DNA of 64,000 nt from contig CM039120.1 in NCBI GenBank assembly GCA_022036555.1, forward strand, positions 23,216,227-23,280,226, read 5' to 3'. The notes below the pieces were generated by a model that was not told the DNA's origin, ran no database searches, and was given only the letters and a program-made list of their open reading frames with translations. Below are positions 10,228-21,290 of the stretch, piece by piece; within the stretch, counting starts at the first letter, position 1, and each line of letters opens with the position of its first letter. Made by a program: the position numbers and the translations under genes. The stretch is from Microstegium vimineum (lineage: Eukaryota > Streptophyta > Magnoliopsida > Poales > Poaceae).

Positions 10228-11652
10228 CTCTGATCAAGCAAAGAATCACTCACTGCCAACTGTCAGAACCACTGATCAAAGAAAGTACCACTGCCCTCTG
10301 GAAGTATCAACTGTCAACTGATCAAATAGAGCATAAGTAACAGAGGGGCCTCCAAACCACTGGACTAAACCTCTGAGGCTTTGCCTCAATCCGTACTCAC
10401 GAGCTTTGCCCCGAGTTCAACTGCCACTGACTGCTGCTGGATAGAATAGACAGGGTATACATAAGCATATATAATATCTAGAGATAAGAAACCGTATAGA
10501 AGCAGGCATCTAGATAAGTGAAAGAATGAAATTTGACATGATACCTGAGGTAAGAAAGCGTATCTATTCAGAGCAATGTCAAGTACCAAACCACGCTCCG
10601 AACGAGATTTACCAGCTGCGAATTACAATTGGCAATAAGATTTAGTGAACTGGATTGAATTGCTTAAGAGTTTTTCAAGGAATAGTCCTAGGGCATAACT
10701 CAATTGACGACTCGACAAAACGCGATATCGTAAATCAAAACCATACCCTAGTAGCGAAGAGTGAAGCCGTCGACGACGATAGGAAATCGATCGCGGATGA
10801 AGACGTCGAAGACGTTGAACGGTCGAGGACGAACGCGTCGAAAATCACCCTTGGGTTAGGGCAAACCCTAACTCCTTTGAGCTTTGCAGGCAGGGACAAT
10901 GGAGAGAAGGGGGGAAACCCTAGGGCGGCCCATCTTGGTAGGGAGGAGAGTGGAGCTTGGGCGCGGAGCTTGGCAGTTCGCCGGCGGCGTGGAGGAGGAC
11001 GGCGGCGAGGACAGAGGGCGGCGGTAGGCGCGGTGCAGGGCAGAGGAGGGCGGCGCTGCCGTGGCGAGGACGAGTGGAGAGGCGGCTTTACTGCGGCGAG
11101 GTGGTGGCGGAGCTCTAGTGGAGGCTCGTCGGTGGCAATGGCGGCGCGGTGGAGTACGGACGTCTGGAAGAGAGAGAGTGGTGAAACAGAGCCGTTCGCG
11201 GGGGTTATCCGCAAATTTTCAAAGCGTCGGACCACTCCGCTTGGTCCGGTAGCTGGTCCGACGGGTAGTCCGACGGTACCAGAGAAGAGAATACAGTGAG
11301 CAACCGACCACTGGACCAGGGCGTCGGACGACTCACCAGACTGGTCCGATGGAGCACCGGACTGGTCCGACGGTGCAAGGATAGGATTGACAGAGGCACC
11401 GGACAACTCGTCATTGGTCCGGTGGAGCGTCGGACATTGGTCCGACGGATTTTGTGACTGGAGAAAATTTATGCAGTGAGGGTCGAGGTGTCGGACCACT
11501 GCGTCGGACCAATGCAGAGTGGTCCGGAGGGTGGTCCGGTGCTTAATTTTGCTCTGAATTTTCCTATTTTTCTCTCCAATCTTTTCTCTTAGCCAAGTAC
11601 CAACACAAAAAAGCAAAGAGGAACACTTGTTGGACTTAACATAAGAACCATA
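10228..11652 (-). other. Sirevirus spacer between pol and third ORF
   Basis: No conserved domain is recognised. The part at about 11220-11550 is a dense array of GGTCCGAC, GTCGGACCA and CCGGACCA words in inverted pairs, the same vocabulary as in this element's LTRs. The 880-nt open frame across it is a by-product of the repeat and GC content. The gypsy solo LTR begins at the right edge. Confidence 0.55.
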
Positions 11653-14600
11653 TGTGACGGACTGTTCAGATTATAAGAGATCAAGTGCTAAAGTAGCTGA
11701 CTTAACTACCACTTAAAACACTTGAGCCCATATAATCCCGGTAGTCCGGAAATCTCGAAGGATTTCTAACATCAAATCAGGATCGCGTACATTCAGGGAT
11801 ACACATTCGAACGAGCCACAAATCAACCGAAAATACTTTAAGTACGAAATAAAGTTATTACAACACTTTGTTCCAAATAAAAGTAGTACTTACGCCACAA
11901 CACCTGTGGCCAAATAAAACATTGTTTGAAACTGAACTGGAAGTTTTAAAAGACAGGGTGCCCATGATGTCATGTCCGACAATAGCAAAAGATGAGCTTG
12001 TAGAAGACCTTGCCCAAGGCCTACTCCTCTTCTCCTTCGAAAGGATAGAGACAGTGCTTATAATAGCCGAAGTATACTTGGCCATCTGCAACAAACGGGA
12101 TAAACCCTGAGTACGGGAATGTACTCAGCTAGACTTACCCGTCTAACTGAAAATAAAGACTCCAAGGATATGCATGGCTGTATCTGGAGTTGGGTAAGCT
12201 TTATTTTGCAGAAATGCTTAAATTAAAAGGAGTTTACTTTAATGATGCGGTGAGCAGTCATCTTTTATCCTACTAATTATTTCTAGGTTATTTGCATCTA
12301 TACTAGAGCACTCACTTGAACTACTCAAACAATATAGTAACATATATCCAGTTCCTTCATCAATATTTTAGTAGAACCATTAAGGTGTCACATGGAGTTG
12401 TACCGTGGTGAAGCTCAGCATAATCCCCCATATCCAGTGGGAGGCGGCAATTCGAATCGATATACACCAGCTGGTAAGATTACCTTTAACACACGCCCAT
12501 ACTTTCCCCGTCGGGTCAGCATTAGGTTACCGCTCAACAAAGTCCAGGTGGTAATCGACGCGGGCTTGCATTGGTCCACCCAATTGTAGAAAATAGATGG
12601 CCACCACGGGGCAGATCGTATCTACAGTCTAGAGGGTGCTCACAGCAGAGCGAGCTTCGGCCCGGACAGTGTGTACTCGGCTTCGGGGTCGACACTCCCG
12701 ACGACCCCTATGTGAAAGGGCGCATTCAAAGATGTAAGAGGGCCACCATCGTGTACAAACCTACACGATCCAACGGACGGACTGCCCCCAAGTCTAAACC
12801 ACTTGGTGCACTTGCCTTCCAGTTGACCGCATTTCATTACTATGGTTCTTTCCACGATAGCAAATATAGCCAACCGTGATAGTATTACCCCCAAGGGATA
12901 ATACGAAACATAAAAAGAAAGGTAACCATTTATTCTAAGCAGGCTAAGCGGTTGCTTTTACTTTTATTAACAGGGTAACAAGGTAGGTAAAACAAATATC
13001 AAGGAAGGTAATGCATCAATTTGGGATTCAAAACAACTCCTATCACCTAATGCATCAAAGTATAAAATACTCAAGTATATTAAATTGTAAAAACTGGGAG
13101 GCTTAAGAATGCTCCGGGGCTTGCCTTGAGAGAAGGTGGAGGGCTGGTGGTCAGGGCACTCAGGAGGTTAGTGTCGAGCTCTTGGTACTCCTCGTATAGC
13201 TCATGTACCTCCTGGACTTCTGTCTCTGTGGGCTCCTGATGTTCTTCCACGGATCCTAAATGATTGCAATGCATAAATAAATAACTGAATGGTGCAGGGA
13301 TGATGCTTGAACAATATTTAACCAAACTCTAGATATAAACAAACAAGCATGGCATACACTACTGAAAATAAAATAGGAAATCATTTCAGAAACGGGCTCG
13401 AGGCACGTCGAGGCGCGCGAGGCAACTGACAGGCAAAACCCTCGATTACTCGAGGTCCATCTTCCGTCGATCGGAAACAGAGAACGGTGCTGATCAACGT
13501 GTTTTCGCCGGCGGTGAGGTCTCCGGTGGTGGGGTTGGTTGTGCTAGGCTCTGAATGACTACGCGCATCCACTGGTGGTGTTGGTTGAACCGGCGCGACC
13601 GTGAAGAGGGGTCGACGGTGTGCGGTGGCGGTGCAACACGGCGGTGTGACACGGCAAAGTGATCACTGGCAATGCGAGGCTCGGCGCTGGGTTGCGTGAG
13701 CTTCGTGGTGATGTGGTGAGTGCGGCTCGAGGGCTAGCTGAGCCAGAGAGGCTATGTGGAAACCTGTCCACGTGCAAGCTCCACGGCGGCGGAAATGGCG
13801 CACGGCCAACGGTGCTGTGACGACACGGGTCGAACTGAAGCTAGGGAAAGACGTTCTCACCTCGGCTAACTCCGGCAAAACTTCCACGAAGATGGAGACG
13901 TCGGAGATGAGACGGCGAACAGTGAACGCTGGTTGATCGGTGCGGTGGCGACTCGGAGTCAAAGAACGGCGGGGACGTTCCGGTGACTGGAGTGCTTGGT
14001 TGGGGAAGAAGAGGCGAGCAGCGTGGTTGCGAGGCAAAGGCGAAAGCTAGAAGGAGAGGGATTGAGCAGATGAGCTCGGGTGGTGGTGGATTGGAGAAGA
14101 AGGCGCTTGCGGTGCTTCGGAGCTCTCGGCTGGTGATAGCAGAGGACTGCGAGCGATTGAGCGAGTGCGTATGAGTGTGGACGGGTGTGGGAGGTGGTGG
14201 AGGCATAGGCGCTCCTCTTGGCACGGTCATGGCCGACCGGCGCGGCTAGAGGGGACGTGATGCGATGGTGCGGCGGTGGCAGCGGCGCTGGCGTGCTTGC
14301 GGCGGGCGGGGTAGAGCAAGACTTAGTCGACGCGCCGTTAGCGCGGATTCGCGCTTGAGTGCGAAAGAGACAAGGCGGGACGCTGATCGGACACGGCACT
14401 GCGGCGGCGTTATTGCGAAACGACGGTGCGGCGCGCAACAGGGCGGCTGGCAGGTCTGCGGCGGCGAAGCAGAACGTCAGCGGGGGAAAAGCGGTGCCGA
14501 CTTGGTCCTAGCGCTGTTAACGTGGATTTGAGTGAGATAGAGCGAGCGGCGACAGCGATGTCGGCGCAGTGCCGAAGCGGCGGCGATGGCGTGTTCCACT

Positions 14601-15244
14601 TCCGCGGTCAGGCATCGTCGGCCACGCGGAGAATGACTCCGACGTACGGCTCAGCCGCGGTCGGGTGAGTGCGCGCGAGCGTGCGCGGCACGTGCATGCG
14701 GTCGAGCGCGCGGGAGAGGGGTCGATATCGAGGGTAGGGTCAATGGGTAGATCGAGCCTCCGACTCGGTCGAGCCTTCTGCGCGGGGTCGTTCGTCCAAG
14801 CCTCGGTTCGCCATATCGAGGGGTCGAAGTCGAGGGGGTGTCGATGGACTGGCTGATCGAGCCTCTGGCCCGGTCGAGCCTCTGGCCCGGTCGAGCCTCT
14901 GGCCCGGGGTCGTTCGATCGAACCCTCGGTCCGTCACGTTCATCGAGCGGTGGTCGAGGTCGAGGGGTGGCGCTTGGCCTGTCTCGATTCTGATTTCCTT
15001 TTCCATTTTCTTTTATTTGATGAAACTAAGCAGGGTAACTAAACATGAAGCAAATCCTACTTTACTCTAAGCATAGCAAGGTTTAACTAAACAGGTTAAA
15101 CACACGAATTAAGCACAAAACACCTATTAAATTCTAGTTTCAAAGCATGTAAACACACACATGAAATGATAGCATATGCAAACATGAATGCAATGAAATG
15201 TTGTGCTTAGTGGCCCTAATGCAAGCTTGACACAGGGTGTCACA
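11653..15244 (-). mobile_element. Probable gypsy solo LTR nested in the Sirevirus
   Basis: On the minus strand the segment begins TGTGACACCCTGTGTCAAGC (15244) and ends CAGTCCGTCACA (11653), giving inverted ends TGTGAC/GTCACA. Internal phrases such as GAGTACGGGAATGTACTCAG are of a kind I associate with LTRs of grass chromovirus-type gypsy elements. No gag, pol or second LTR accompanies it, so it fits an LTR-LTR recombination product. The expected 5-bp target duplication is not seen (CCATA on the left, GCATC on the right), so the edges are provisional. The middle (13380-15000) is very GC-rich and its open frames on both strands look non-coding. A 17-bp unit (TCGAGCCTCTGGCCCGG) is repeated three times at 14857-14907. 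Confidence 0.55.
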
Positions 15245-15624
15245 GCATCTCTCAAACCCTCAATTTTAAAAGTAGTTTGCCATAGGCTAGGATTAGTTTT
15301 CTTAAGAAAATAGTTCAATAAAGCTCCAAGGGTCACCCTAGGGACACTAGAGGGGTATTAGCTGAAGCTAGAGCGTTGAATTGCCCCCCCTAAGTGTTGA
15401 ACCTAATAATGACCAAAAAACTTAACCGAAAAGAAACAAATGAGCAACACTCATGCATATGCAATGCAAGACAGAATTTGGATCTAGGTTGCTTGCAAGT
15501 TTAAACCGCGGTTAAGCTTTGTCACACGCTTTTAGGGCGGTTATCTTAACCGCGTTAGCCAAGCCTATGTGCATTACCAAATTAAACATGTTATATTACA
15601 TATGAATGCATGATACACACAAGC
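15245..15624 (-). other. Sirevirus sequence downstream of pol
   Basis: Between the pol stop and the nested LTR. No coding frame is supported. Contains an imperfect inverted repeat, AAACCGCGGTTAAG with CTTAACCGCGTTA, near 15507-15560. Confidence 0.5.
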
Positions 15625-18600
15625 TCATCTTTTAGTGAAGTTAGAGTGATCAAGCACATTCAACTCGCTTCTCAACCTACAAAAGGTTGTTTCATCGAGT
15701 GGTTTAGTGAAGATATCCGCCAATTGATCTTCGCTCTTAACTCCAACTAGTGTGATGTCTTTCCTAGCCACATGGTCTCTAAGAAAGTGATGGCGAATAT
15801 CAATGTGCTTGGTGCGAGAGTGTTGAACCGGGTTGTTAGCAAGCTTTACGGCACTTTCATTATCACACAAAAGTGGAACTTCTTTTAAAAATACGCCGTA
15901 ATCAAAGAGTGTTTGGGTCATGTATAAGATTTGTGCACAACTTGCTCCCATGGCAATGTATTCCGCCTTGGCGGTTGACAATGCCACACTGTTTTGCTTC
16001 TTTGAGGACCAAGAAACAAGTGATCTTCCTAGCATGTGGCACCCGCCGGAGGTACTCTTCCTATCAACCTTACACCCGGCATAATCCGAATCGGAATAGC
16101 CAACTAGTTGGAAGGGAGCTCCTTTGGGATACCAAAGACCCATGCTAGGGGTGTGCCTTAAGTACCTAAGGATTCTTTTAACCGCACAAAGATGAGACTC
16201 CTTAGGGTTTGCTTGAAACCTAGCACACATACACACACTAAACATGATATCCGGCCTAGATGCGGTGAGGTAAAGTAAACTACCGATCATAGAGCGATAG
16301 AGGGTTTGGTCAATCGGTTTACCTCCCTCATCGAGATCGAGATGCCCATTAGTAGGCATTGGGGTCTTGATTGGCTTGCACTCCTCCATCTTGAACTTCT
16401 TAAGTAGATCATAAGTGTACTTTTCTTGAGAGATGAAGGTCCCTTCTCTCATTTGCTTCACTTGAAAGCCGAGGAAGAAGGTTAGCTCGCCAATCATTGA
16501 CATCTCGAACTCCTTGGACATCAAGTCACCAAACTCCTTGCAATGGTCTTGGTTTGTTGATCCAAATATAATGTCATCGACATATACTTGGCAAACAAAG
16601 ATCTCTCCATTAAGCTTCTTGGTGAATAGTGTAGTGTCGACGATCTCGATCTTGAAGCCCTTCTTGATTAGGAAGTCCCTTTGCTTCAATCCGTAGAGTG
16701 CCTTGGACAACCTATACACATGATTAGGCAAGTTTGGGTCTTCAAACCCGGGAGGTTGTGAGACATAGACAAGTTCATTATGAAACCATTTAAGAAAGCG
16801 CTCTTCACATCCATTTGAAAAATTTTCATTTTGTGATGTGAAGCATACGCCAAAAGGATACGGATGGCTTCAAGTCTTGCAACCGGAGCAAAGGTCTCTC
16901 CAAAATCGAGTCCTTATACTTGAGAGAACCCCTTCGCCACCAATCTTGCTTTGTTCCTCACAACCACGCCTTGATCATCTTGCTTGTTCCTAAACACCCA
17001 CTTGGTGTCAATGATTCTTGCATCCTTTGGCTTCTCTTCAAGTGTACACACTTGGTTCCGGGTGAAGTTATTGAGTTCTTCATACATGGCATTCACCCAA
17101 TCCGGATCCGCAAGTGCTTCTTCTACACTAGTAGGCTCAACAAAGGAAACAAACGAGTGATGTTCAACATAAGATGCAAGTCTAGATCGAGTCATTACTC
17201 CCTTTGATGGACTCCCTATGATTTGATCATGGGGGTGAGCTTGAAGGATAGATGTTGATCTTCTATTTGTCTCTTGAGGAGGAGGATGCGGTGCTTCAAC
17301 AGTGCTTGCTTCGGCCTCGGCTTGATCTTGAGGAATGTGAGTGTCTTCTTGAGCTTCCCTCACTTGATCTCCTTCATCAACTTGAGACGTGTGGGGTGGA
17401 GAAGGATCTTGATTTGCTTCATCTTCAACTTCTTCCACCTCTTGTGGGTTGATAGCACCAATTGGCATATTCTTCATTGCCTCCCTCAAGGGTTCATCAC
17501 CTACATCAATATCCTCAAGCGCTCCTTGGGAGCCATTAGTTTCATCAAACTCCAAGTCATACGTTTCTTCAACTAAGCCGGTGGCTTTGTTAAATACACG
17601 GTATGCCTTGGATTTAAGTGAATAACCAACAAGGAAACCAATGTCACACCATCGTTGGAATTTACCCAAGTGTTGGCGCTTCTTGTAGATGTACACCTTG
17701 CAACCAAACTCCCGGAAGAATGAAATATCCGGCTTCTTCCCATTGACAAGCTCATAGGGGGTCTTCTTCAATAGCCTTTGGACGAAGAGACGGTTTGCCG
17801 CATAGCAAGCGGTGTTGATTGCCTCCGCCCAAAACTTCTCGGGAGTGTTGTACTCATCAAGCATAGACCTTGCTAGAGTTATGAGTGTCCGGTTCTTCCT
17901 CTCTACAACACCATTTTGTTGTGGAGTATATGTGGCGGACACCTCATGCTTGATCCCAACTTCATCACAATAATCTTCAATCTTTGTGTTCACGAATTTG
18001 GTGCCATTATCACTTCTAATCTTCTTGATCTTCACATCAAATTCATTTTGAGCTCTTGTAGCAAACTTCTTGAAGATGCCTTATGTCTCTCCCTTGTCTT
18101 GAAGAAAGAACACCCAAGTGTACCTAGAGTAGTCATCCACTACCACTAAGCAATAGAGATTTCCTCCAAGACTAGCATAAGTGGTAGGGCCAAATAGATC
18201 CATGTATAGCAACTCTAGTACTCTTGAGGTTGACATGAAAGCTTTGGTTGGATGAGTGTTTGCCACTTGCTTGCCGGCTTGACATGCACTACAAAGTTTG
18301 TCCTTCTCAAACACTACATCCTTGATTCCTCTAACCATTTCCTTCTTGACTAGCTTCTTCAAGGTTGACATGTCCATATGATCTAATCTTCTATGCCATA
18401 ACCAACCCAAAGAATTCTTGGAGAATAGACACGCTTTCAAGTTTGCTTTATTGGAAGTGAAATCCACTAAGTAGAGGTTGTTGTGCCGGAACCCTTTGAA
18501 TATCATTGATGAATCTTCAATCTTGGTCACAATCACCTCATTTGGAATGAAGAGACAATGAAACCCGAGATCACAAAGTTGACCAACCGATAGCAAGTTG

Positions 18601-18822
18601 AAGCTCAATGATTGTACTAGCAAGACATTTGAAATTGATTGCTTGGGAGATAGCCACTTTGCCTAAGCCTTGAACTTTGCCCTTTGAATTATCCCCAAAA
18701 GTGATCTTGTCTTGATTTGCACAATCCTCATCAAGTGTGGTGAACATCCGGGGGTCACCGGTCATGTGTTGAGTGCAACCACTATCAATTACCCAATGGC
18801 TCCCACCAGTCTTGTAGTTCAC
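15625..18822 (-). pseudogene. Sirevirus pol, broken
   Basis: Protease, integrase, reverse transcriptase and RNase H are recognisable. The protease starts near 18822 with VNYKTGGSHW and the active-site motif VIDSGCTQHMTG. The integrase zinc-binding region (WHRRLDH ... CSACQAGK) lies near 18400-18290. Its catalytic residues follow as MDLFGPT, IRSDNGTKF and PQQNGVVERKNRTL. RT contains KARLVAKGFSQ, DVKSAFLNG and the catalytic YVDDIIF; RNase H ends before LADIFTKPLD. Defects: a frameshift near 18640, an in-frame TAA at about 18078 (probably from CAA), another stop near 16914, a frameshift near 16765, and loss of about nine codons after ALYGLKQ, where Copia RTs carry APRAWYE. No active polymerase can be made from this copy. 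Confidence 0.88.
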
Positions 18823-21238
18823 CTACACACAAGCAACTTGGAGTTAAGCTTGTTGTTTGGGAACCCTTAGTGCGGGGCCCCATTGCCTTGTCAACCAACT
18901 CCTTAGCAACCCAAAGAACCCTAGGCTTGTTCTTCATTGGTGGTCCAAGAAACACCACAAGTGGTCTACCCTTGGAATCTTTGTTGATGACATAGTGAGC
19001 ATCATGAGCAAATGGCCTAGTGTGCTTGGGCAAGGTCTTGGGAAGTGGAGTCTTGCATTGAAATGATAGATGACCAATTTGTCCACATCCAAAACACCTC
19101 TTAGGCTTGAGCTTTGGCTTCTCTTGATTGTAGCCATTGTACTTATTCTTGTAGTAGTTCTTGGCTTCAATCTTGACCTTGGCCTTCATCACTTGGTTCT
19201 CCTTGTACCCAATACCGGTCTTGTCACTCTTCATGACGGTGCTCATTAGAAGCTCACTTTGGAGATTATGGCCCTTGGTGAACTTTTCAAGGCCACTTGT
19301 AAGCTTGGTCTTGTCATTCTTGAGCTTGGCAATTTCTTCTCGAAGAGAGTTGATCAAGGTGATAGCATCTTTGTCTTCTTCTTGAGCCGGCTTGATGGCG
19401 AAGGTCTTGTTTGCCTTGAGGTTGATTAGCTCTTCCTTGAGCTTTGAGTTCTCTTCACTCATCTTCACATAATCATCATACTTGTCGGCTTCTACAACTC
19501 TCTTGCCCTTGCACTTTGCACTTTGCTCAAGAGCCACATCATCAAGCTCGATATCACAAGAGGTAGCACTTGCACACTTAGCACACGGGTTAGTAGCAAC
19601 ATGTGTAAGATCTTGAGTAAGTAATTCATTTGCTACCACTAGTGTGCCATGATCACTTTTCACTTGGTTGTAGTCATCTTTTAGCAAGTTAAACCTTGTG
19701 AGGAGCTCTTGGGATGACCTCTCAAGCTTATCATGTTTCTCATTGGCTTGCTTAAGAGAGGCTTTGAGCTCCCTAGTGCTAGATGTGAGAGAGTTAATCT
19801 CAAGCTTCAAATCATCATTAGCACTAGACAAGTTATCAAGCTTATCATGCAAGTTTTCCTTGATTTCAAGAAGTTTGTCATTTTTACTCTTGTACTTCCT
19901 TATGATGCTAGCATACTTGTTGCAAATTTTAATTAGTTCATCATAGGAAGGTGCTTCTTCATCATCACTATCATCACTAGAGAGGTCATCACCATCATCC
20001 TCTTTTTGTACCTTCTTGTCACCTTTAGCCATGAGGCATAGGTGTGTAGAGGATGAGCCCGACGATGAAGGAGGAGGTGGCGGTGGAATCGAAGAACCAA
20101 TCACCAATGCGGCCACCTTCTCTTCTACACTCTTATCGTCGGAGGAGTCACTTGAATCATCAATATCGGTGAGCCAATCACCCACAATGTAAGCCTTGCC
20201 ATCCTTCTTCTTCTTGTGGAAGTTGAAGTTCTTCTTCTTCTTGTATGGCTTGTCTTGCTTCTTATCATCATCACTTGATTCATCATTGCCGCCCTTGTTC
20301 TTCTTGAAGTTCTTGAACTTGTTGTTCTTGAACTTGTCTTTCTTCTCTTCGGGACATGCATGGGCTAGATGACCAAGAGTGCCGCAATTGTAGCACTTCA
20401 TTTGGGAGATTGGCTTCCTTGAAGAGCTTGTGAAGAATTTCTTCTTCTTTGAGTCAAACTTGACTCCATTCTTGTTTAGCCTCTTCAACATCTTGGCGGT
20501 CTTCTTCACCATGAGAGCGATGTTGTCTTCATCATCATCATCACTTGTACTCTCAACGACATATTGAATCTTGCACTTCTTCTTGGAAGATGCCTTGAGA
20601 GCCAAGTCCTTCTTTTCCTCCTTCTCTTTCTTCTTGGAGGATGATGAAGTTCCATCATTGATCTTCATGTACATCTCATGAGCATTGATCTTGCCCAACA
20701 CTTGCGTTGGTGTAGTTGCGGAGAGATCGCCTTGATGAAGAACCGTGACGATGTGGCTATACTTGTCTATTGGAAGGACACAAAGTATCTTGCGCACCAC
20801 ATCAACCGGTGTCATTTGAGAGAGCCCAAGGCCATTCAACTCCTCTACAAGCACATTCAAGCGAGAGTACATTTCATTAGCATTTTCATGAGATAGCATG
20901 GTGAAAGCATTTAACTTAGCAATGATAAGGTGATAGCGCTCTTCTCTTTCACATTTAGTGCCCTCGTGAAGAGCACAAATGTTTGTCCAAATCTCATGCG
21001 CGGTTTTGCAATTCCGCACACGGTTGAACACATCCTTGCAAATGCCACGGAAAAGAATATTCTTTTCCTTAGCATTGTTCTTCTCAAAGTATGGATCCTC
21101 GGCGAACACCGATCCACCTTGGGTGGCGGCTTTGTGGACGCCGACATCCACGGCCTCAAGGTAGGCCTCCATCCGCACTTTCCAATACGGAAAGTCATCC
21201 CCATCGAACATGGGTGGCGGTCCATCCCCATGGGACAT
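18785..21238 (-). CDS. gag: Sirevirus Gag
   Basis: An 817-residue Gag-like protein starting MSHGDGPPPMFDGDDFPYWK, 52 nt downstream of the LTR. It has a copia-type capsid region (residues about 10-210, with YWKVRMEAYL), an acidic and basic linker, a first CCHC knuckle CYNCGTLGHLAHAC (about residue 285), a long coiled-coil/Ser-Asp-rich region (about 420-620), and a second knuckle CFGCGQIGHLSFQC (about 730). Gag packages the RNA into cytoplasmic particles. The frame is open to its C-terminus, but the last 25 or so residues read past the gag/pol junction in a frame different from protease. The start was chosen because the second Sirevirus copy keeps the same start region. Confidence 0.88.
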   Translation of the reverse strand: MSHGDGPPPMFDGDDFPYWKVRMEAYLEAVDVGVHKAATQGGSVFAEDPYFEKNNAKEKNILFRGICKDVFNRVRNCKTAHEIWTNICALHEGTKCEREERYHLIIAKLNAFTMLSHENANEMYSRLNVLVEELNGLGLSQMTPVDVVRKILCVLPIDKYSHIVTVLHQGDLSATTPTQVLGKINAHEMYMKINDGTSSSSKKKEKEEKKDLALKASSKKKCKIQYVVESTSDDDDEDNIALMVKKTAKMLKRLNKNGVKFDSKKKKFFTSSSRKPISQMKCYNCGTLGHLAHACPEEKKDKFKNNKFKNFKKNKGGNDESSDDDKKQDKPYKKKKNFNFHKKKKDGKAYIVGDWLTDIDDSSDSSDDKSVEEKVAALVIGSSIPPPPPPSSSGSSSTHLCLMAKGDKKVQKEDDGDDLSSDDSDDEEAPSYDELIKICNKYASIIRKYKSKNDKLLEIKENLHDKLDNLSSANDDLKLEINSLTSSTRELKASLKQANEKHDKLERSSQELLTRFNLLKDDYNQVKSDHGTLVVANELLTQDLTHVATNPCAKCASATSCDIELDDVALEQSAKCKGKRVVEADKYDDYVKMSEENSKLKEELINLKANKTFAIKPAQEEDKDAITLINSLREEIAKLKNDKTKLTSGLEKFTKGHNLQSELLMSTVMKSDKTGIGYKENQVMKAKVKIEAKNYYKNKYNGYNQEKPKLKPKRCFGCGQIGHLSFQCKTPLPKTLPKHTRPFAHDAHYVINKDSKGRPLVVFLGPPMKNKPRVLWVAKELVDKAMGPRTKGSQTTSLTPSCLCVGELQDWWEPLGN

Positions 21239-21272
21239 CTTGCTCTAGGCGGTGAAGCCTAATTTAGAGCAA

Positions 21273-21288
21273 CCTGGCTCTGATACCA
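21273..21288 (-). promoter_or_regulatory. Primer-binding site, initiator Met-tRNA
   Basis: On the minus strand TGGTATCAGAGCCAGG lies two bases inside the 5' LTR edge and matches the 3' end of plant initiator methionine tRNA, the usual Copia primer. Confidence 0.92.
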
Positions 21289-21290
21289 AT

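Noticed and set aside
10655..11616. Overlapping open frames of 214 and 293 codons on opposite strands
   Set aside because: They cover a simple word array and GC-rich sequence inside the Sirevirus spacer; neither shows a domain and each is explained by the other strand's composition.
13381..15006. Dense GC-rich open frames on both strands resembling short exons
   Set aside because: They lie inside a probable solo LTR, have no recognisable domain or consistent splice sites, and appear in every frame, as expected for GC-rich non-coding DNA.
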